From the NCBI GenBank assembly GCA_947460275.1, contig CANHHZ010000016.1, positions 1-18,480 of the forward strand: 18,480 bases of DNA, read 5' to 3'. A program made the position numbers and the translations under genes. Source of the DNA: Sphingobacteriaceae bacterium. GTDB taxonomy: Bacteria > Bacteroidota > Bacteroidia > Sphingobacteriales > Sphingobacteriaceae. Of this stretch, positions 1-7,999 are shown piece after piece (positions within the stretch are counted from its first letter, which is position 1; each line of letters begins with the position of its first letter). The notes under the pieces were generated by a model. The model saw only the letters and a list, made by a program, of their open reading frames with translations. It made no database searches and had not been told where the DNA came from.

Positions 1-123
1 AGACCGTGAGGCGCCGGTGTCTAAAACGGCAAATAAATTTTGGTTAAAAACAACAATTTCCACCAAGAGGTGGAAACCGTCGTCTAATTTTATTAAAGTT
101 AAGGGAACAGTAATTGTTCGCAC
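1..123 (-). CDS. Retropepsin-like aspartic protease, N-terminal 41 codons (partial)
   Basis: The minus strand is open from a GTG at 121-123 to the window edge. The translation runs through a hydrophobic beta-rich stretch (LTLIKLDDGFHLLVEIVVF) into VLDTGAS at residues 33-39. D35-T36-G37-A38 followed by serine is the catalytic signature of clan AA (pepsin/retropepsin) proteases. In single-domain bacterial members this motif sits about 30-40 residues from the N-terminus, as here, and the enzyme would dimerise to build the active site. The GTG is the only plausible start: an in-frame TAA lies three codons upstream inside the malate dehydrogenase tail. The gene begins 4 nt after the mdh stop codon, so the two are probably co-transcribed. 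The rest of the protein lies outside the window, and its substrate cannot be inferred. Confidence 0.72.
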   Translation of the reverse strand, partial: MRTITVPLTLIKLDDGFHLLVEIVVFNQNLFAVLDTGASRS

Positions 124-127
124 TTTG

Positions 128-1066
128 TTAAATTAAGTTCATTTCTGCAAGCACGTTGTTCATGTTGCGTACTGCATCGGCGCTTTTGTTAAAAGCCGCT
201 TGCTCTGTTTCGTTTAATTTAAAGTCGATGATTTTTTCCCAACCGTTACGACCCACAATTACGGGTACGCCCAAGCAAATGTCTTTTTGTCCGTATTCGC
301 CTTCTAGAGCTACGCAGCAGGTAAATAATTTTTTCTCGTCGCGTACAATGGCCTCAACTAAAGCAGCGCCAGCAGCACCAGGTGCATACCAGGCCGAAGT
401 GCCTAATAAACCAGTTAAAGTTGCACCGCCAACCATAGTGTCGGCTGCTACTTTAGCCAAAGCGGCCTCGTCTAGCAATTCGCTAACTGGTAAGCTTTGG
501 TAAGTTGCATAGCGAGTTAATGGGATCATGGTGGTATCGCCGTGTCCGCCAATTACAAAGCCTTGTAGATCGTTAGAGTTGCAGTTTAAGGCAACACTTA
601 AATAATATTTAAAACGAGCGCTATCTAAAGTTCCGCCCATACCAATGATGCGGTTTTTAGGTAAGCCCAAAGACTTAAGCGCTAAATAAGTCATCGTATC
701 CATTGGGTTACTGATCACCACAATAATTGCGTCTGGCGAATATTTTAAAATATTTTCGGCCACGCCTTTAACAATACCCGCGTTAATGCCAATTAGCTCT
801 TCGCGGGTCATTCCCGGTTTACGTGGCAAGCCCGAAGTGATTACAGCTACGGTCGAACCTGCAGTTTGGCTGTAATCGTTGGTCACCCCTTTTATTTTAG
901 TGTCAAAACCTAATAAAGCAGCGGTTTGCATCATGTCAATTGCCTTGCCTTCGGCAAAACCTTCTTTAATGTCTAGCAAAACCAACTCTTGCGCTAATTC
1001 TTTTCTTGCAATGTTATCTGCACAGGTGGCACCAACTGCGCCAGCACCTACAACTGTTATTTTCAT
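128..1066 (-). CDS. mdh: Malate dehydrogenase (LDH-like type)
   Basis: Cytoplasmic NAD-dependent enzyme that interconverts malate and oxaloacetate in the TCA cycle. The 312-residue length is normal for the lactate-dehydrogenase-like MDH group. The Rossmann motif GAGAVG is at residues 7-12, and D32 at the end of beta-2 predicts NAD rather than NADP use. The mobile loop LPRKPGMTR (80-88) supplies R82 and R88, which bind the substrate carboxylate; an arginine at the R82 position separates MDH from lactate dehydrogenase. D148 and R151 are in GTLDSARFK, and the proton acceptor H175 is in GGHGD. The start ATG gives the canonical N-terminus MKITVVGAG. The next gene downstream, an aspartic protease fragment, starts 4 nt after the stop. 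No close match to TAnnTTTG was found upstream, so the promoter is unresolved. Confidence 0.96.
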   Translation of the reverse strand: MKITVVGAGAVGATCADNIARKELAQELVLLDIKEGFAEGKAIDMMQTAALLGFDTKIKGVTNDYSQTAGSTVAVITSGLPRKPGMTREELIGINAGIVKGVAENILKYSPDAIIVVISNPMDTMTYLALKSLGLPKNRIIGMGGTLDSARFKYYLSVALNCNSNDLQGFVIGGHGDTTMIPLTRYATYQSLPVSELLDEAALAKVAADTMVGGATLTGLLGTSAWYAPGAAGAALVEAIVRDEKKLFTCCVALEGEYGQKDICLGVPVIVGRNGWEKIIDFKLNETEQAAFNKSADAVRNMNNVLAEMNLI

Positions 1067-1190
1067 TTGATATTAATTATAGAGTTTTGGAAGTAAATTT
1101 TATGATGACGAAGTTATTGATTAGAATTAGTTTAAAAAAATGCTTTTTGTAATTAATATGTATTTTTTAAGCATATCAATTGGGTATGAT

Positions 1191-1667
1191 TTATTTGAGA
1201 CGGATAGGTATCCAAATTTCTTCTTCCGAATTTGGGTCACCGTTTTTGTATTTTTCATCTAAAATTTCGAAGTGAGGTCGGCTATCAATCAGGTAATTGG
1301 AATTTGGCAGCCAAACACCAAAAATGTATTGGAATGTTTTTGGAGCTTCGGTTGCAGTGCCCCGGTGCAAAAAAACAGCATAGGCGCCAGCAGGTAAAAC
1401 AAAGGTTTGCATCCCGCTCGGCGTATTTTCAAAATGACTTACTGCAACTACCGCTCGTTTTTCAAAAATTGCGTTCACATCCGCAGGGTTGTAGTTTTTG
1501 TTGTAAACCTGCATTGAGTACAAAAATTTTTCTGTTGCGTTTGTAATTTCCTTTCTTCGGCGCATAAAATGATGCCAAAGTTCAAAGGTTTTGTTATCAG
1601 CTAAAGACATTTGAGTACTCAACCCAATTAGTTTTTTTGTGGGTATACTTTCGGTTCGAAGAAACAT
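1191..1667 (-). CDS. Stand-alone GyrI-like / AraC-type effector-binding domain protein
   Basis: A 158-residue soluble protein with no DNA-binding domain or signal peptide. The C-terminal half carries GyrI-like (AraC effector-binding) hallmarks: LPAGAYAVFLHRG at 91-103, a helix leading to IFGVWLPNSNYLIDSRPHFEIL at about 115-136, and a terminal strand EEEIWIPI at 148-155. This fold is a duplicated SHS2 module that binds small, often hydrophobic or cationic, ligands; it occurs fused to AraC or MerR regulators and also alone, as in the SbmC gyrase inhibitor and some hydrolase-like members. Alone it could bind or modify a small molecule, or act as a toxin antagonist. The gene is divergent from the DNA polymerase gene across 119 nt. 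The family is clear; the ligand and role are not. Confidence 0.8.
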   Translation of the reverse strand: MFLRTESIPTKKLIGLSTQMSLADNKTFELWHHFMRRRKEITNATEKFLYSMQVYNKNYNPADVNAIFEKRAVVAVSHFENTPSGMQTFVLPAGAYAVFLHRGTATEAPKTFQYIFGVWLPNSNYLIDSRPHFEILDEKYKNGDPNSEEEIWIPIRLK

Positions 1668-1758
1668 TGTTTAAAATTTCAGCGAATATAATTTAACGAA
1701 GAGCTAAATCAAATTTTTTATGTTGATAATTTCTAATTTTTCGCAACACAAAATTCTT

Positions 1759-1766
1759 TATTTTTG
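1759..1766 (+). promoter_or_regulatory. Bacteroidetes-type -7 promoter box for dnaE
   Basis: TATTTTTG fits the Bacteroidetes sigma-A -7 consensus TAnnTTTG exactly and ends 20 nt before the dnaE ATG, which implies a short leader. The -33 element is weak: a T-run at about 1737-1741 is the only candidate. Confidence 0.5.
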
Positions 1767-1786
1767 GTATCCATCAATTTCCGACT

Positions 1787-4700
1787 ATGTACTTGATTTT
1801 TGATACTGAAACCACAGGTTTACCCCGCAATTTTAATGCACCAATTACCGATACCGATAATTGGCCACGCTGTATACAAATAGCTTGGCAGTTGCATGAC
1901 GATATGGGTAATTTGGTAGAAAATCAAGATTTTTTGGTAAAGCCCGAGGGTTTTAATATTCCTTACGATGCCGAACGCATACACGGTATTTCTACCGAAT
2001 TGGCACAAGAACAAGGTGCCGAGCTACGCGATGTTTTAGAGAAATTTAACATCGCTTTGAGCAAGGCCAAGTTTGTAGTTGGCCAAAACTTAGGTTTCGA
2101 TTTAAAAATTATGGGTTGCGAGTTTCATCGCATGGGTATGGAAAGCCCGATGGCCAATATGCCCGTTTTAGATACTTGTACAGAAGTTACCGCCGATTTG
2201 TTAAAGTTGCCGGGCGGTAGAGGCGGTAGATTTAAGCTTCCAAACTTAACCGAGCTGCACAGCTATTTGTTTGGTGTGCCTTTTGCCGAGGCGCACAATG
2301 CCACCGCCGATGTGGAGGCCACCACACGTTGTTTTTTGGAGCTGATAAGAAGAGAGTTTTATAAAAAAGAAGAACTGCTTTGCGATACCGATTATTTTTT
2401 ACGTTTCAAGGAAATTAATCCTAGCATTGAGGCAATTGGTTTAAAGCACGTCAATTTAAAGACGGCCTCTGATGAAATTAGGAAAAGATTACAAGGTGCC
2501 GAAAGTGGTGGTATTTCTAAACAAACTTTATCAAATAACAAACAAGAATTGGCAAATGTTGGGTTTGTGCATTTGCATAATCATACTCAATTTTCTGTTT
2601 TACAAAGTACAACAAGCATAGCTGATTTGGTAAAAGCTGCAGCTGCCAACAATATGCCAGCGGTAGGGTTAACCGATCATGCCAATATGATGGGTGCTTT
2701 TCACTTTGTGAGCCAAGCAGCCAAACATAACAAAGAGGCCAAAGTAAAAAATGCACTAGCCTTAGAAAATGGCGAACAACCTACTGCCCAAATTGTAAAA
2801 CCAATTATAGGTGTAGAGTTTTTTATCTGCGACAACCATTTGGATAAAACCCGAAAAGATGATGGCTATCAAGTTGTTTTTTTAGCCAAAAACAAACAAG
2901 GTTATCAAAATTTGGCCAAAATGTCGTCTATCGCTTATACCAAAGGTTTTTATTATGTGCCTAGAATTGATAAAAATGTTGTTGAGCAATACAAAAGCGA
3001 TATTATTGTGCTTTCTGGAAACTTGTACGGAGAAATACCAAGCAAGCTTTTAAACTTAGGCGAAAAACAAGCCGAAGAAGCTTTAATGTGGTGGAAACAA
3101 CAATTTGGCGATGATTTTTATATCGAAATTATGCGCCATAATCAAGAAAATGAAGATCGGGTAAATACCGATTTAATTGCCTTGGCTCAAAAACACGAGG
3201 TAAAGTTAGTCGCTAGCAATAATACTTATTACATCAATAAAAAAGATGCCAATGCACACGATATTTTGTTGTGTGTTAAAGATGGCGAAAAACAAGCTAC
3301 GCCAATTGGTAGAGGTAGAGGCTTTCGCTATGGATTGCCAAATCAAGAATATTATTTCAAATCGGCAGAGGAGATGAAAACCCTTTTTGCCGATTTGCCC
3401 GAAGCAATTGTGAGTACACAAGAAATAGCAGATAAAGTAGAAGCTTACGAATTGGCAAGGGAAGTTTTGTTGCCTAAGTTTGATATCCCGGCCGAATTTT
3501 TAGTTACCGAAGATGAGCAAGACGGTGGTAAACGAGGTGAAAATAAATATTTAAGACATTTAACTTACGAGGGTGCTAATAAAAGGTATGGCGAACTTAA
3601 GGCAGAAATTACCGAGCGCTTAGATTTTGAATTAGCTACAATTGAAAACACAGGCTACCCAGGTTATTTTTTAATTGTTCAAGATTTTATTGCCGAGGCA
3701 CGCAGAAGAGATGTTTCTGTGGGTCCAGGTAGGGGCTCTGCTGCGGGTTCTGTGGTGGCCTACTGTTTATGGATTACCAACATAGATCCTTTAAAGTACG
3801 ATCTCCTTTTTGAGCGTTTTCTTAATCCAGATCGTGTTTCTATGCCCGATATCGATATCGACTTCGACGATGAAGGTCGTGGTCGTGTAATGGAATATGT
3901 AATTGATAAATACGGTTCTAGTCAGGTTGCTCAAATCATTACCTACGGTACCATGGCTGCCAAATCATCTATACGCGATACGGCGAGAGTTTTAGATTTG
4001 CCATTATTCGAGGCAGACAAAATCGCAAAGCTTATACCAAACATGAAGTTGGCAAAAATCTTCAATTTGGAAGAAAAAGCGCTAAAATCAGCTTTGCGAC
4101 CAGATGAATACGAAAAAATTATAGAGTTAAAAGCCTTAGCTGCGGCCAAAAATTTAAGCGCCGAAACTATTGAACAGGCCATTATTTTGGAAGGCTCGTT
4201 GCGCAATACGGGTATACATGCTTGTGGTGTAATTATTACTCCCGACGATATTACCAATTTTGTTCCAGTTGCTACGGCAAAAGATTCTGATTTGTACGTT
4301 ACCCAATTTGACAACTCGGTGGTTGAAAGTGCGGGTCTACTAAAGATGGACTTTTTGGGTTTAAAAACTTTAACCCTAATCAAAGACACGGTTAAGTTGG
4401 TTAAGAAAAGACACAATATTGATTTAGACCCAGATACATTCCCAATAGATGATGTAAAAACCTACGAACTTTTTCAACGAGGCGAAACGGTTGGTATTTT
4501 TCAGTACGAGAGTGCTGGTATGCAAAAATACATGAAAGAGCTTAAACCAACGGTTTTTGGCGATTTGATTGCCATGAATGCGCTGTATCGGCCTGGCCCA
4601 ATGGCTTACATACCAAGTTTTGTAAAGCGAAAAAATGGAGAGGAGGAGATTAAGTACGATTTAGAAGCTTGCGAAGAATTACTTAAAGAAACTTACGGAA

Positions 4701-6217
4701 TTACTGTTTACCAAGAGCAGGTAATGCTTTTGTCTCAAAAATTGGCCGATTTTACTAAAGGTGAAGCCGACGTTTTACGTAAGGCAATGGGTAAAAAGCA
4801 AAAAGACGTATTGGATAAAATGAAGCCTAAGTTTATTAAACAAGCTGCAGAAAAGGGTCATGATGCCGTAGTGCTAGAAAAAATTTGGAAAGATTGGGAA
4901 GCTTTTGCGGAATATGCTTTTAACAAATCGCACTCCACTTGTTATGCTTGGATTGCTTATCAAACAGCCTACCTAAAAGCAAATTATCCTGCCGAATATA
5001 TGGCCGCGGTACTTTCAAACAACATGAGTGACATCAAACAAGTGGCTTTTTTTATGGAAGAGTGTAGGCAAATGGGTGTAACAGTTTTAGGGCCTGATGT
5101 GAACGAGTCTGATTTAAAATTCTCGGTAAACAGCAAGGGCGAAATTAGGTTCGGTATGTCGGCAGTAAAAGGTGTAGGAGAGAAGGCCGTAGAAAGTATA
5201 ATTGAAGAACGCGTTTTAAATGGGCCATATCCAAGTGTGTTTGAATTTGCGAAGCGATCTAATACCCGAATAGTTAATAAAAAAGCCTACGAAAGTTTTG
5301 TGTATAGTGGCGCTTTTGACGCTTTTGGTTTTCATAGGGCTCAGTATTTTTACATTGGTGCCAATGATAAAATGAATGGTATAGAAAAATTGATTAAATA
5401 TGCGAATGATTTTCAAAACAATGAAAATTCTTCTCAAGCATCATTATTTGGCGGTTCAAAAGCTGATTTAATTTTAGAACCAAACTTCCCTATTTCGCCA
5501 GAATGGGGATTAATTGACCGATTGAAATACGAAAAGGATGCCATTGGTATTTTCTTGTCAGGTCACCCGTTGGACGATTATCGATTTGAACTGACTAATT
5601 TCTGTCAGCATTCGGTTAGGCATTTAAGTGTTGTAAACAAAATACGTAGTGGCGATACCACAGAAGAAGTATTGATAGAATTTGAATCTCTCAAAAACAG
5701 AGATTTAGTGGTGGGTGGCCTGGTTGTTTTAGCTTCGCAGCGTATTACCAAAGCAGGTAAGCCTTTCGGAGTTTTTGTGTTTGAAGATTATGATGAAAGC
5801 TGTGAAATTGCTTTGTTTGGAGATGACTTTTTGAAATTTAAACAGTTTTTAACTGAAGGTTATTTCTTGCAAATTAAAGGTAGGGTAGGCGAACGTTTTA
5901 AAAAAGAAGGCGATTGGGAATTTAAAGTAAACTCTATTGATTTGCTATCTGAGTTGAGAGATAAACTTACCAAATCTATTACTATTCGGGTTGAGGTACA
6001 AGCAATTAATGATGGTTTTATGGATAAAATTACCGAAATTTTAGAGGAAAATAAAGGTAATAACGATAGACAAAATTGTAAATTAAATTTCGAAATTTTT
6101 GAAACAAGTGAAAATCTAAAATTAGAATTGCCGTCGAAGTCGTTGAAAATAAATCCGAATAATCAGTTTTTGGAACAACTTACTAAGCTTAACATTTTAA
6201 ATTATTATTTGAATTAG
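1787..6217 (+). CDS. dnaE: DNA polymerase III alpha subunit with fused N-terminal DnaQ-type exonuclease
   Basis: Replicative polymerase of 1,476 residues, about 300 longer than E. coli DnaE. Residues 1-190 form a DEDDh proofreading exonuclease with D6/E8 (DTETTG), D105 (GQNLGFD) and H170/D175 (EAHNATAD). The PHP domain starts near 260 (HLHNH at 262-266, GLTDH further on). The polymerase palm has PDIDIDF at 687-693 (D688 and D690 matching E. coli D401/D403) and D855 in KMDFLGL (matching D555). A beta-clamp-binding peptide, QASLFG, begins at Q1217, and an OB-fold nucleic-acid-binding region follows at roughly 1300-1390. Polymerisation and 3'-5' editing are therefore predicted in one chain. This differs from PolC, where the exonuclease is inserted inside PHP. 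The ATG gives the exonuclease's first strand (MYLIFDTETTG), so the start is firm. Thioredoxin follows 107 nt downstream under its own promoter. Confidence 0.95.
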   Translation: MYLIFDTETTGLPRNFNAPITDTDNWPRCIQIAWQLHDDMGNLVENQDFLVKPEGFNIPYDAERIHGISTELAQEQGAELRDVLEKFNIALSKAKFVVGQNLGFDLKIMGCEFHRMGMESPMANMPVLDTCTEVTADLLKLPGGRGGRFKLPNLTELHSYLFGVPFAEAHNATADVEATTRCFLELIRREFYKKEELLCDTDYFLRFKEINPSIEAIGLKHVNLKTASDEIRKRLQGAESGGISKQTLSNNKQELANVGFVHLHNHTQFSVLQSTTSIADLVKAAAANNMPAVGLTDHANMMGAFHFVSQAAKHNKEAKVKNALALENGEQPTAQIVKPIIGVEFFICDNHLDKTRKDDGYQVVFLAKNKQGYQNLAKMSSIAYTKGFYYVPRIDKNVVEQYKSDIIVLSGNLYGEIPSKLLNLGEKQAEEALMWWKQQFGDDFYIEIMRHNQENEDRVNTDLIALAQKHEVKLVASNNTYYINKKDANAHDILLCVKDGEKQATPIGRGRGFRYGLPNQEYYFKSAEEMKTLFADLPEAIVSTQEIADKVEAYELAREVLLPKFDIPAEFLVTEDEQDGGKRGENKYLRHLTYEGANKRYGELKAEITERLDFELATIENTGYPGYFLIVQDFIAEARRRDVSVGPGRGSAAGSVVAYCLWITNIDPLKYDLLFERFLNPDRVSMPDIDIDFDDEGRGRVMEYVIDKYGSSQVAQIITYGTMAAKSSIRDTARVLDLPLFEADKIAKLIPNMKLAKIFNLEEKALKSALRPDEYEKIIELKALAAAKNLSAETIEQAIILEGSLRNTGIHACGVIITPDDITNFVPVATAKDSDLYVTQFDNSVVESAGLLKMDFLGLKTLTLIKDTVKLVKKRHNIDLDPDTFPIDDVKTYELFQRGETVGIFQYESAGMQKYMKELKPTVFGDLIAMNALYRPGPMAYIPSFVKRKNGEEEIKYDLEACEELLKETYGITVYQEQVMLLSQKLADFTKGEADVLRKAMGKKQKDVLDKMKPKFIKQAAEKGHDAVVLEKIWKDWEAFAEYAFNKSHSTCYAWIAYQTAYLKANYPAEYMAAVLSNNMSDIKQVAFFMEECRQMGVTVLGPDVNESDLKFSVNSKGEIRFGMSAVKGVGEKAVESIIEERVLNGPYPSVFEFAKRSNTRIVNKKAYESFVYSGAFDAFGFHRAQYFYIGANDKMNGIEKLIKYANDFQNNENSSQASLFGGSKADLILEPNFPISPEWGLIDRLKYEKDAIGIFLSGHPLDDYRFELTNFCQHSVRHLSVVNKIRSGDTTEEVLIEFESLKNRDLVVGGLVVLASQRITKAGKPFGVFVFEDYDESCEIALFGDDFLKFKQFLTEGYFLQIKGRVGERFKKEGDWEFKVNSIDLLSELRDKLTKSITIRVEVQAINDGFMDKITEILEENKGNNDRQNCKLNFEIFETSENLKLELPSKSLKINPNNQFLEQLTKLNILNYYLN

Positions 6218-6270
6218 CTTTTGTAAAATATAAATTTGTTGTTGTATAATTGTAAAATTGATTGCAGGTG

Positions 6271-6301
6271 TTTTATTGCATTACAATTCATCATATATTT
6301 G
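6271..6301 (+). promoter_or_regulatory. Promoter of trxA
   Basis: TATATTTG at 6294-6301 matches the Bacteroidetes -7 box TAnnTTTG. A TTTT at 6271-6274 sits exactly 19 nt upstream, the expected place for the -33 TTTG, with one mismatch. The box ends 23 nt before the thioredoxin ATG. This suggests thioredoxin has its own transcript rather than depending on dnaE read-through. Confidence 0.55.
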
Positions 6302-6324
6302 TGTAGAAAACTTAAAAAATATTT

Positions 6325-6642
6325 ATGGCTTTAGAAATAACAGATGCAAACTTCGAGGAAGTTGTATTAAAATCAGATAAACCCGTTTTGGTTGATTTTT
6401 GGGCAGAATGGTGTGGTCCATGTCGTATGGTTGGTCCAGTAGTAGACGAAATTTCGAAAGAATATGAAGGAAGGGCAGTTGTAGGAAAAGTTAACGTCGA
6501 CAATAATCCTCAAATCTCCACTCAGTTCGGTATTCGAAATATTCCTGCATTGTTATTCTTTAAAAATGGAGAAGTTGTAGACAAACAAGTAGGTGCGGTT
6601 CCAAAATCAGTATTAGCAGGTAAATTAGATAATCAATTGTAA
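6325..6642 (+). CDS. trxA: Thioredoxin
   Basis: Small cytoplasmic disulfide reductase of 105 residues, the usual length for Trx1. It has the canonical redox site W29-C30-G31-P32-C33, the buried D24 in the preceding strand (VLVDFWAEW), and the cis-proline P74 in NIPALLFF. There is no signal peptide, so this is a general cytosolic electron donor (for example to ribonucleotide reductase, peroxiredoxins and methionine sulfoxide reductase), reduced by thioredoxin reductase encoded elsewhere. A Bcp-type peroxiredoxin further along this window could be one client; this is inferred from the families, not shown here. The gene has its own promoter and ends at a strong palindromic terminator. Confidence 0.96.
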   Translation: MALEITDANFEEVVLKSDKPVLVDFWAEWCGPCRMVGPVVDEISKEYEGRAVVGKVNVDNNPQISTQFGIRNIPALLFFKNGEVVDKQVGAVPKSVLAGKLDNQL

Positions 6643-6658
6643 GATTGTTTTAATATAT

Positions 6659-6692
6659 AAAAAAGCCCTAAAATTAATTTTAGGGCTTTTTT
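6659..6692. terminator. Bidirectional rho-independent terminator (trxA / aminotransferase)
   Basis: Bases 6661-6690 form a perfect 30-nt palindrome (AAAAGCCCTAAAATT and its complement), extended by two A/T pairs. The GGGCT/AGCCC core is flanked by T-runs on both strands, so the same hairpin can end trxA (plus) and the convergent aminotransferase (minus). Confidence 0.9.
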
Positions 6693-6714
6693 TATACTTT
6701 TATTTTAAGCGTGT

Positions 6715-7905
6715 TTATCTGCAAACCTTGTCGATATTTTTTAGGATGATTTTACAAGCCTCTTCAATTTCGGTGTTGGTGATGATTAAGGGTGGGGCAA
6801 TGCGCATGGCGTTGCTGCAATGTAAAAACCAATCGGTAACGATACCATCTTCAATGCAACCATCAATGATTTGTTTTAAGGTTTCGTAGCTTTCAAATTC
6901 TACAGCCAACATTAATCCTTTTCCGCGTACTTCTTTAATTGCCTTATGTTGCAAAAGTTGTTTAAATAGTTGCCCTTTTGTTTCTACCTGATCGACCATT
7001 TTTTCGTTTATAACGGCATTTAGCGTAGCCAAGCCCGCAGCACAACTCACGGGATGCCCACCAAAAGTAGTAATGTGCCCTAAAATTGGGTTATCGGTAA
7101 ATACCTGCATCATTTCGTGCGATGAAACAAAAGCACCAATAGGCATACCACCACCCATGCCTTTGGCCAGTAATAGTATGTCTGGTACGATGCCAAAATG
7201 CTCAAAGCCAAACATTTTTCCGGTGCGTCCAAAACCACATTGTATTTCATCAAGTATCAAAAGTGTGCCTGTTTCGGTACATTTTTGTCGCAGGGCAATC
7301 ATATATTGTTGATTGGGAACCCTTATACCTGCTTCGCCCTGTATAGTTTCTATAACTACAGCTGCAGTTTGGCGAGTTATTTTTTCTAAATCGGGCAAGG
7401 AATTAAAGTCGATAAATGTAATGCCTGGCAGCAATGGTCTATAAGCTTGCTTAAACTCTTCGTTGCCCATGATACTTAAAGCACCGTGCGTGCTGCCATG
7501 ATAGCTGTTTTTACAGGCTATAATTTGGGTTCTTGAGGTATATCTTTTTGCCAATTTCATGGCACCTTCTACGGCTTCACTACCCGAATTTACAAAATAG
7601 GTACAGTTTAAGTTGGGGGGTAAAACCGATGCTAATGCTTTGGCAAATTCTACCTGCGGAGTTTGTACATATTCGCCATACACCATCAAATGCATGTAAG
7701 TTTCGGCTTGTTTTTTTACAGCTTCCACAACTGTGGGATGGCAATGGCCAACATTGCTTACACCAATACCGGCAATTAAATCCATGTATTTATTCCCGGC
7801 TGTATCATACATGTAGATGCCTTGTGCTTTTACAAATTGAAGCAAAAGAGGAGTGGCAGAAGTTTGAGCGTTGTGCTTTAAAAATAACTGACGTTGAGTG
7901 AGCAT
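6715..7905 (-). CDS. Class-III (ornithine/acetylornithine-like) PLP aminotransferase
   Basis: Fold-type I PLP-dependent transaminase of 396 residues. SGSEAVEGAMKLAKR (107-121) contributes to phosphate binding, YHG (135-137) stacks on the cofactor, ETIQGEAG (186-193) follows, D219 in LDEIQCGFGRTG pairs with the pyridine nitrogen, and K248 in LLAKGMGGGMPIG is the Schiff-base lysine. Substrate preference cannot be read reliably: ornithine, acetylornithine or 4-aminobutyrate are all possible. No arginine-biosynthesis genes lie nearby. The ATG at 7903-7905 is chosen because residues before it would be translated from a leader that contains a terminator hairpin and a promoter box, and because MLTQRQLFLKHNAQTS is a typical family N-terminus. 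The promoter box lies only 4 nt upstream, so the message may be leaderless. Confidence 0.9.
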   Translation of the reverse strand: MLTQRQLFLKHNAQTSATPLLLQFVKAQGIYMYDTAGNKYMDLIAGIGVSNVGHCHPTVVEAVKKQAETYMHLMVYGEYVQTPQVEFAKALASVLPPNLNCTYFVNSGSEAVEGAMKLAKRYTSRTQIIACKNSYHGSTHGALSIMGNEEFKQAYRPLLPGITFIDFNSLPDLEKITRQTAAVVIETIQGEAGIRVPNQQYMIALRQKCTETGTLLILDEIQCGFGRTGKMFGFEHFGIVPDILLLAKGMGGGMPIGAFVSSHEMMQVFTDNPILGHITTFGGHPVSCAAGLATLNAVINEKMVDQVETKGQLFKQLLQHKAIKEVRGKGLMLAVEFESYETLKQIIDGCIEDGIVTDWFLHCSNAMRIAPPLIITNTEIEEACKIILKNIDKVCR

Positions 7906-7909
7906 GGTA

Positions 7910-7917
7910 CAAAAGTA
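7910..7917 (-). promoter_or_regulatory. -7 promoter box 4 nt before the aminotransferase ATG
   Basis: Read on the minus strand, TACTTTTG matches TAnnTTTG and is followed by TACC and then ATG. Transcription would begin at or within about two bases of the start codon. A TTG lies 17 nt upstream as a weak -33 candidate. The same box and spacing recur before the gene starting at 14520. Confidence 0.5.
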
Positions 7918-7956
7918 AGGATTTAAATTTTTATCAATTAGGGTAAAGCGATTCAT

Positions 7957-7988
7957 AAAAAAAATCCTGAGTGTGAACTTCAGGATTT
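7957..7988 (-). terminator. Rho-independent terminator of the sigma-factor operon
   Basis: A 9-bp stem (7962-7970 pairs with 7980-7988, AAATCCTGA/TCAGGATTT) with a 9-nt loop. On the minus strand it is followed by an eight-base T-run. It lies 11 nt after the stop codon of the secreted sensor-like gene, closing the three-gene minus-strand operon. Confidence 0.82.
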
Positions 7989-7999
7989 GTAAAATTGTT

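Noticed and set aside
2..136. Plus-strand open frame ending at 136
   Set aside because: It overlaps the mdh 3' end antisense and has no domain signature, whereas the minus strand over the same bases encodes the clear DTGAS motif.
1139..1177. ATGCTT...AAGCAT inverted repeat upstream of mdh as a terminator for the GyrI-like gene
   Set aside because: Only a 6-bp stem with a loop of over 20 nt and no G/C-rich core; no better than chance in AT-rich sequence.
3943..4416. 157-codon minus-strand reading frame inside dnaE
   Set aside because: It lies opposite the conserved polymerase palm and fingers, has no recognisable motif and no promoter; it is a shadow of the coding strand.
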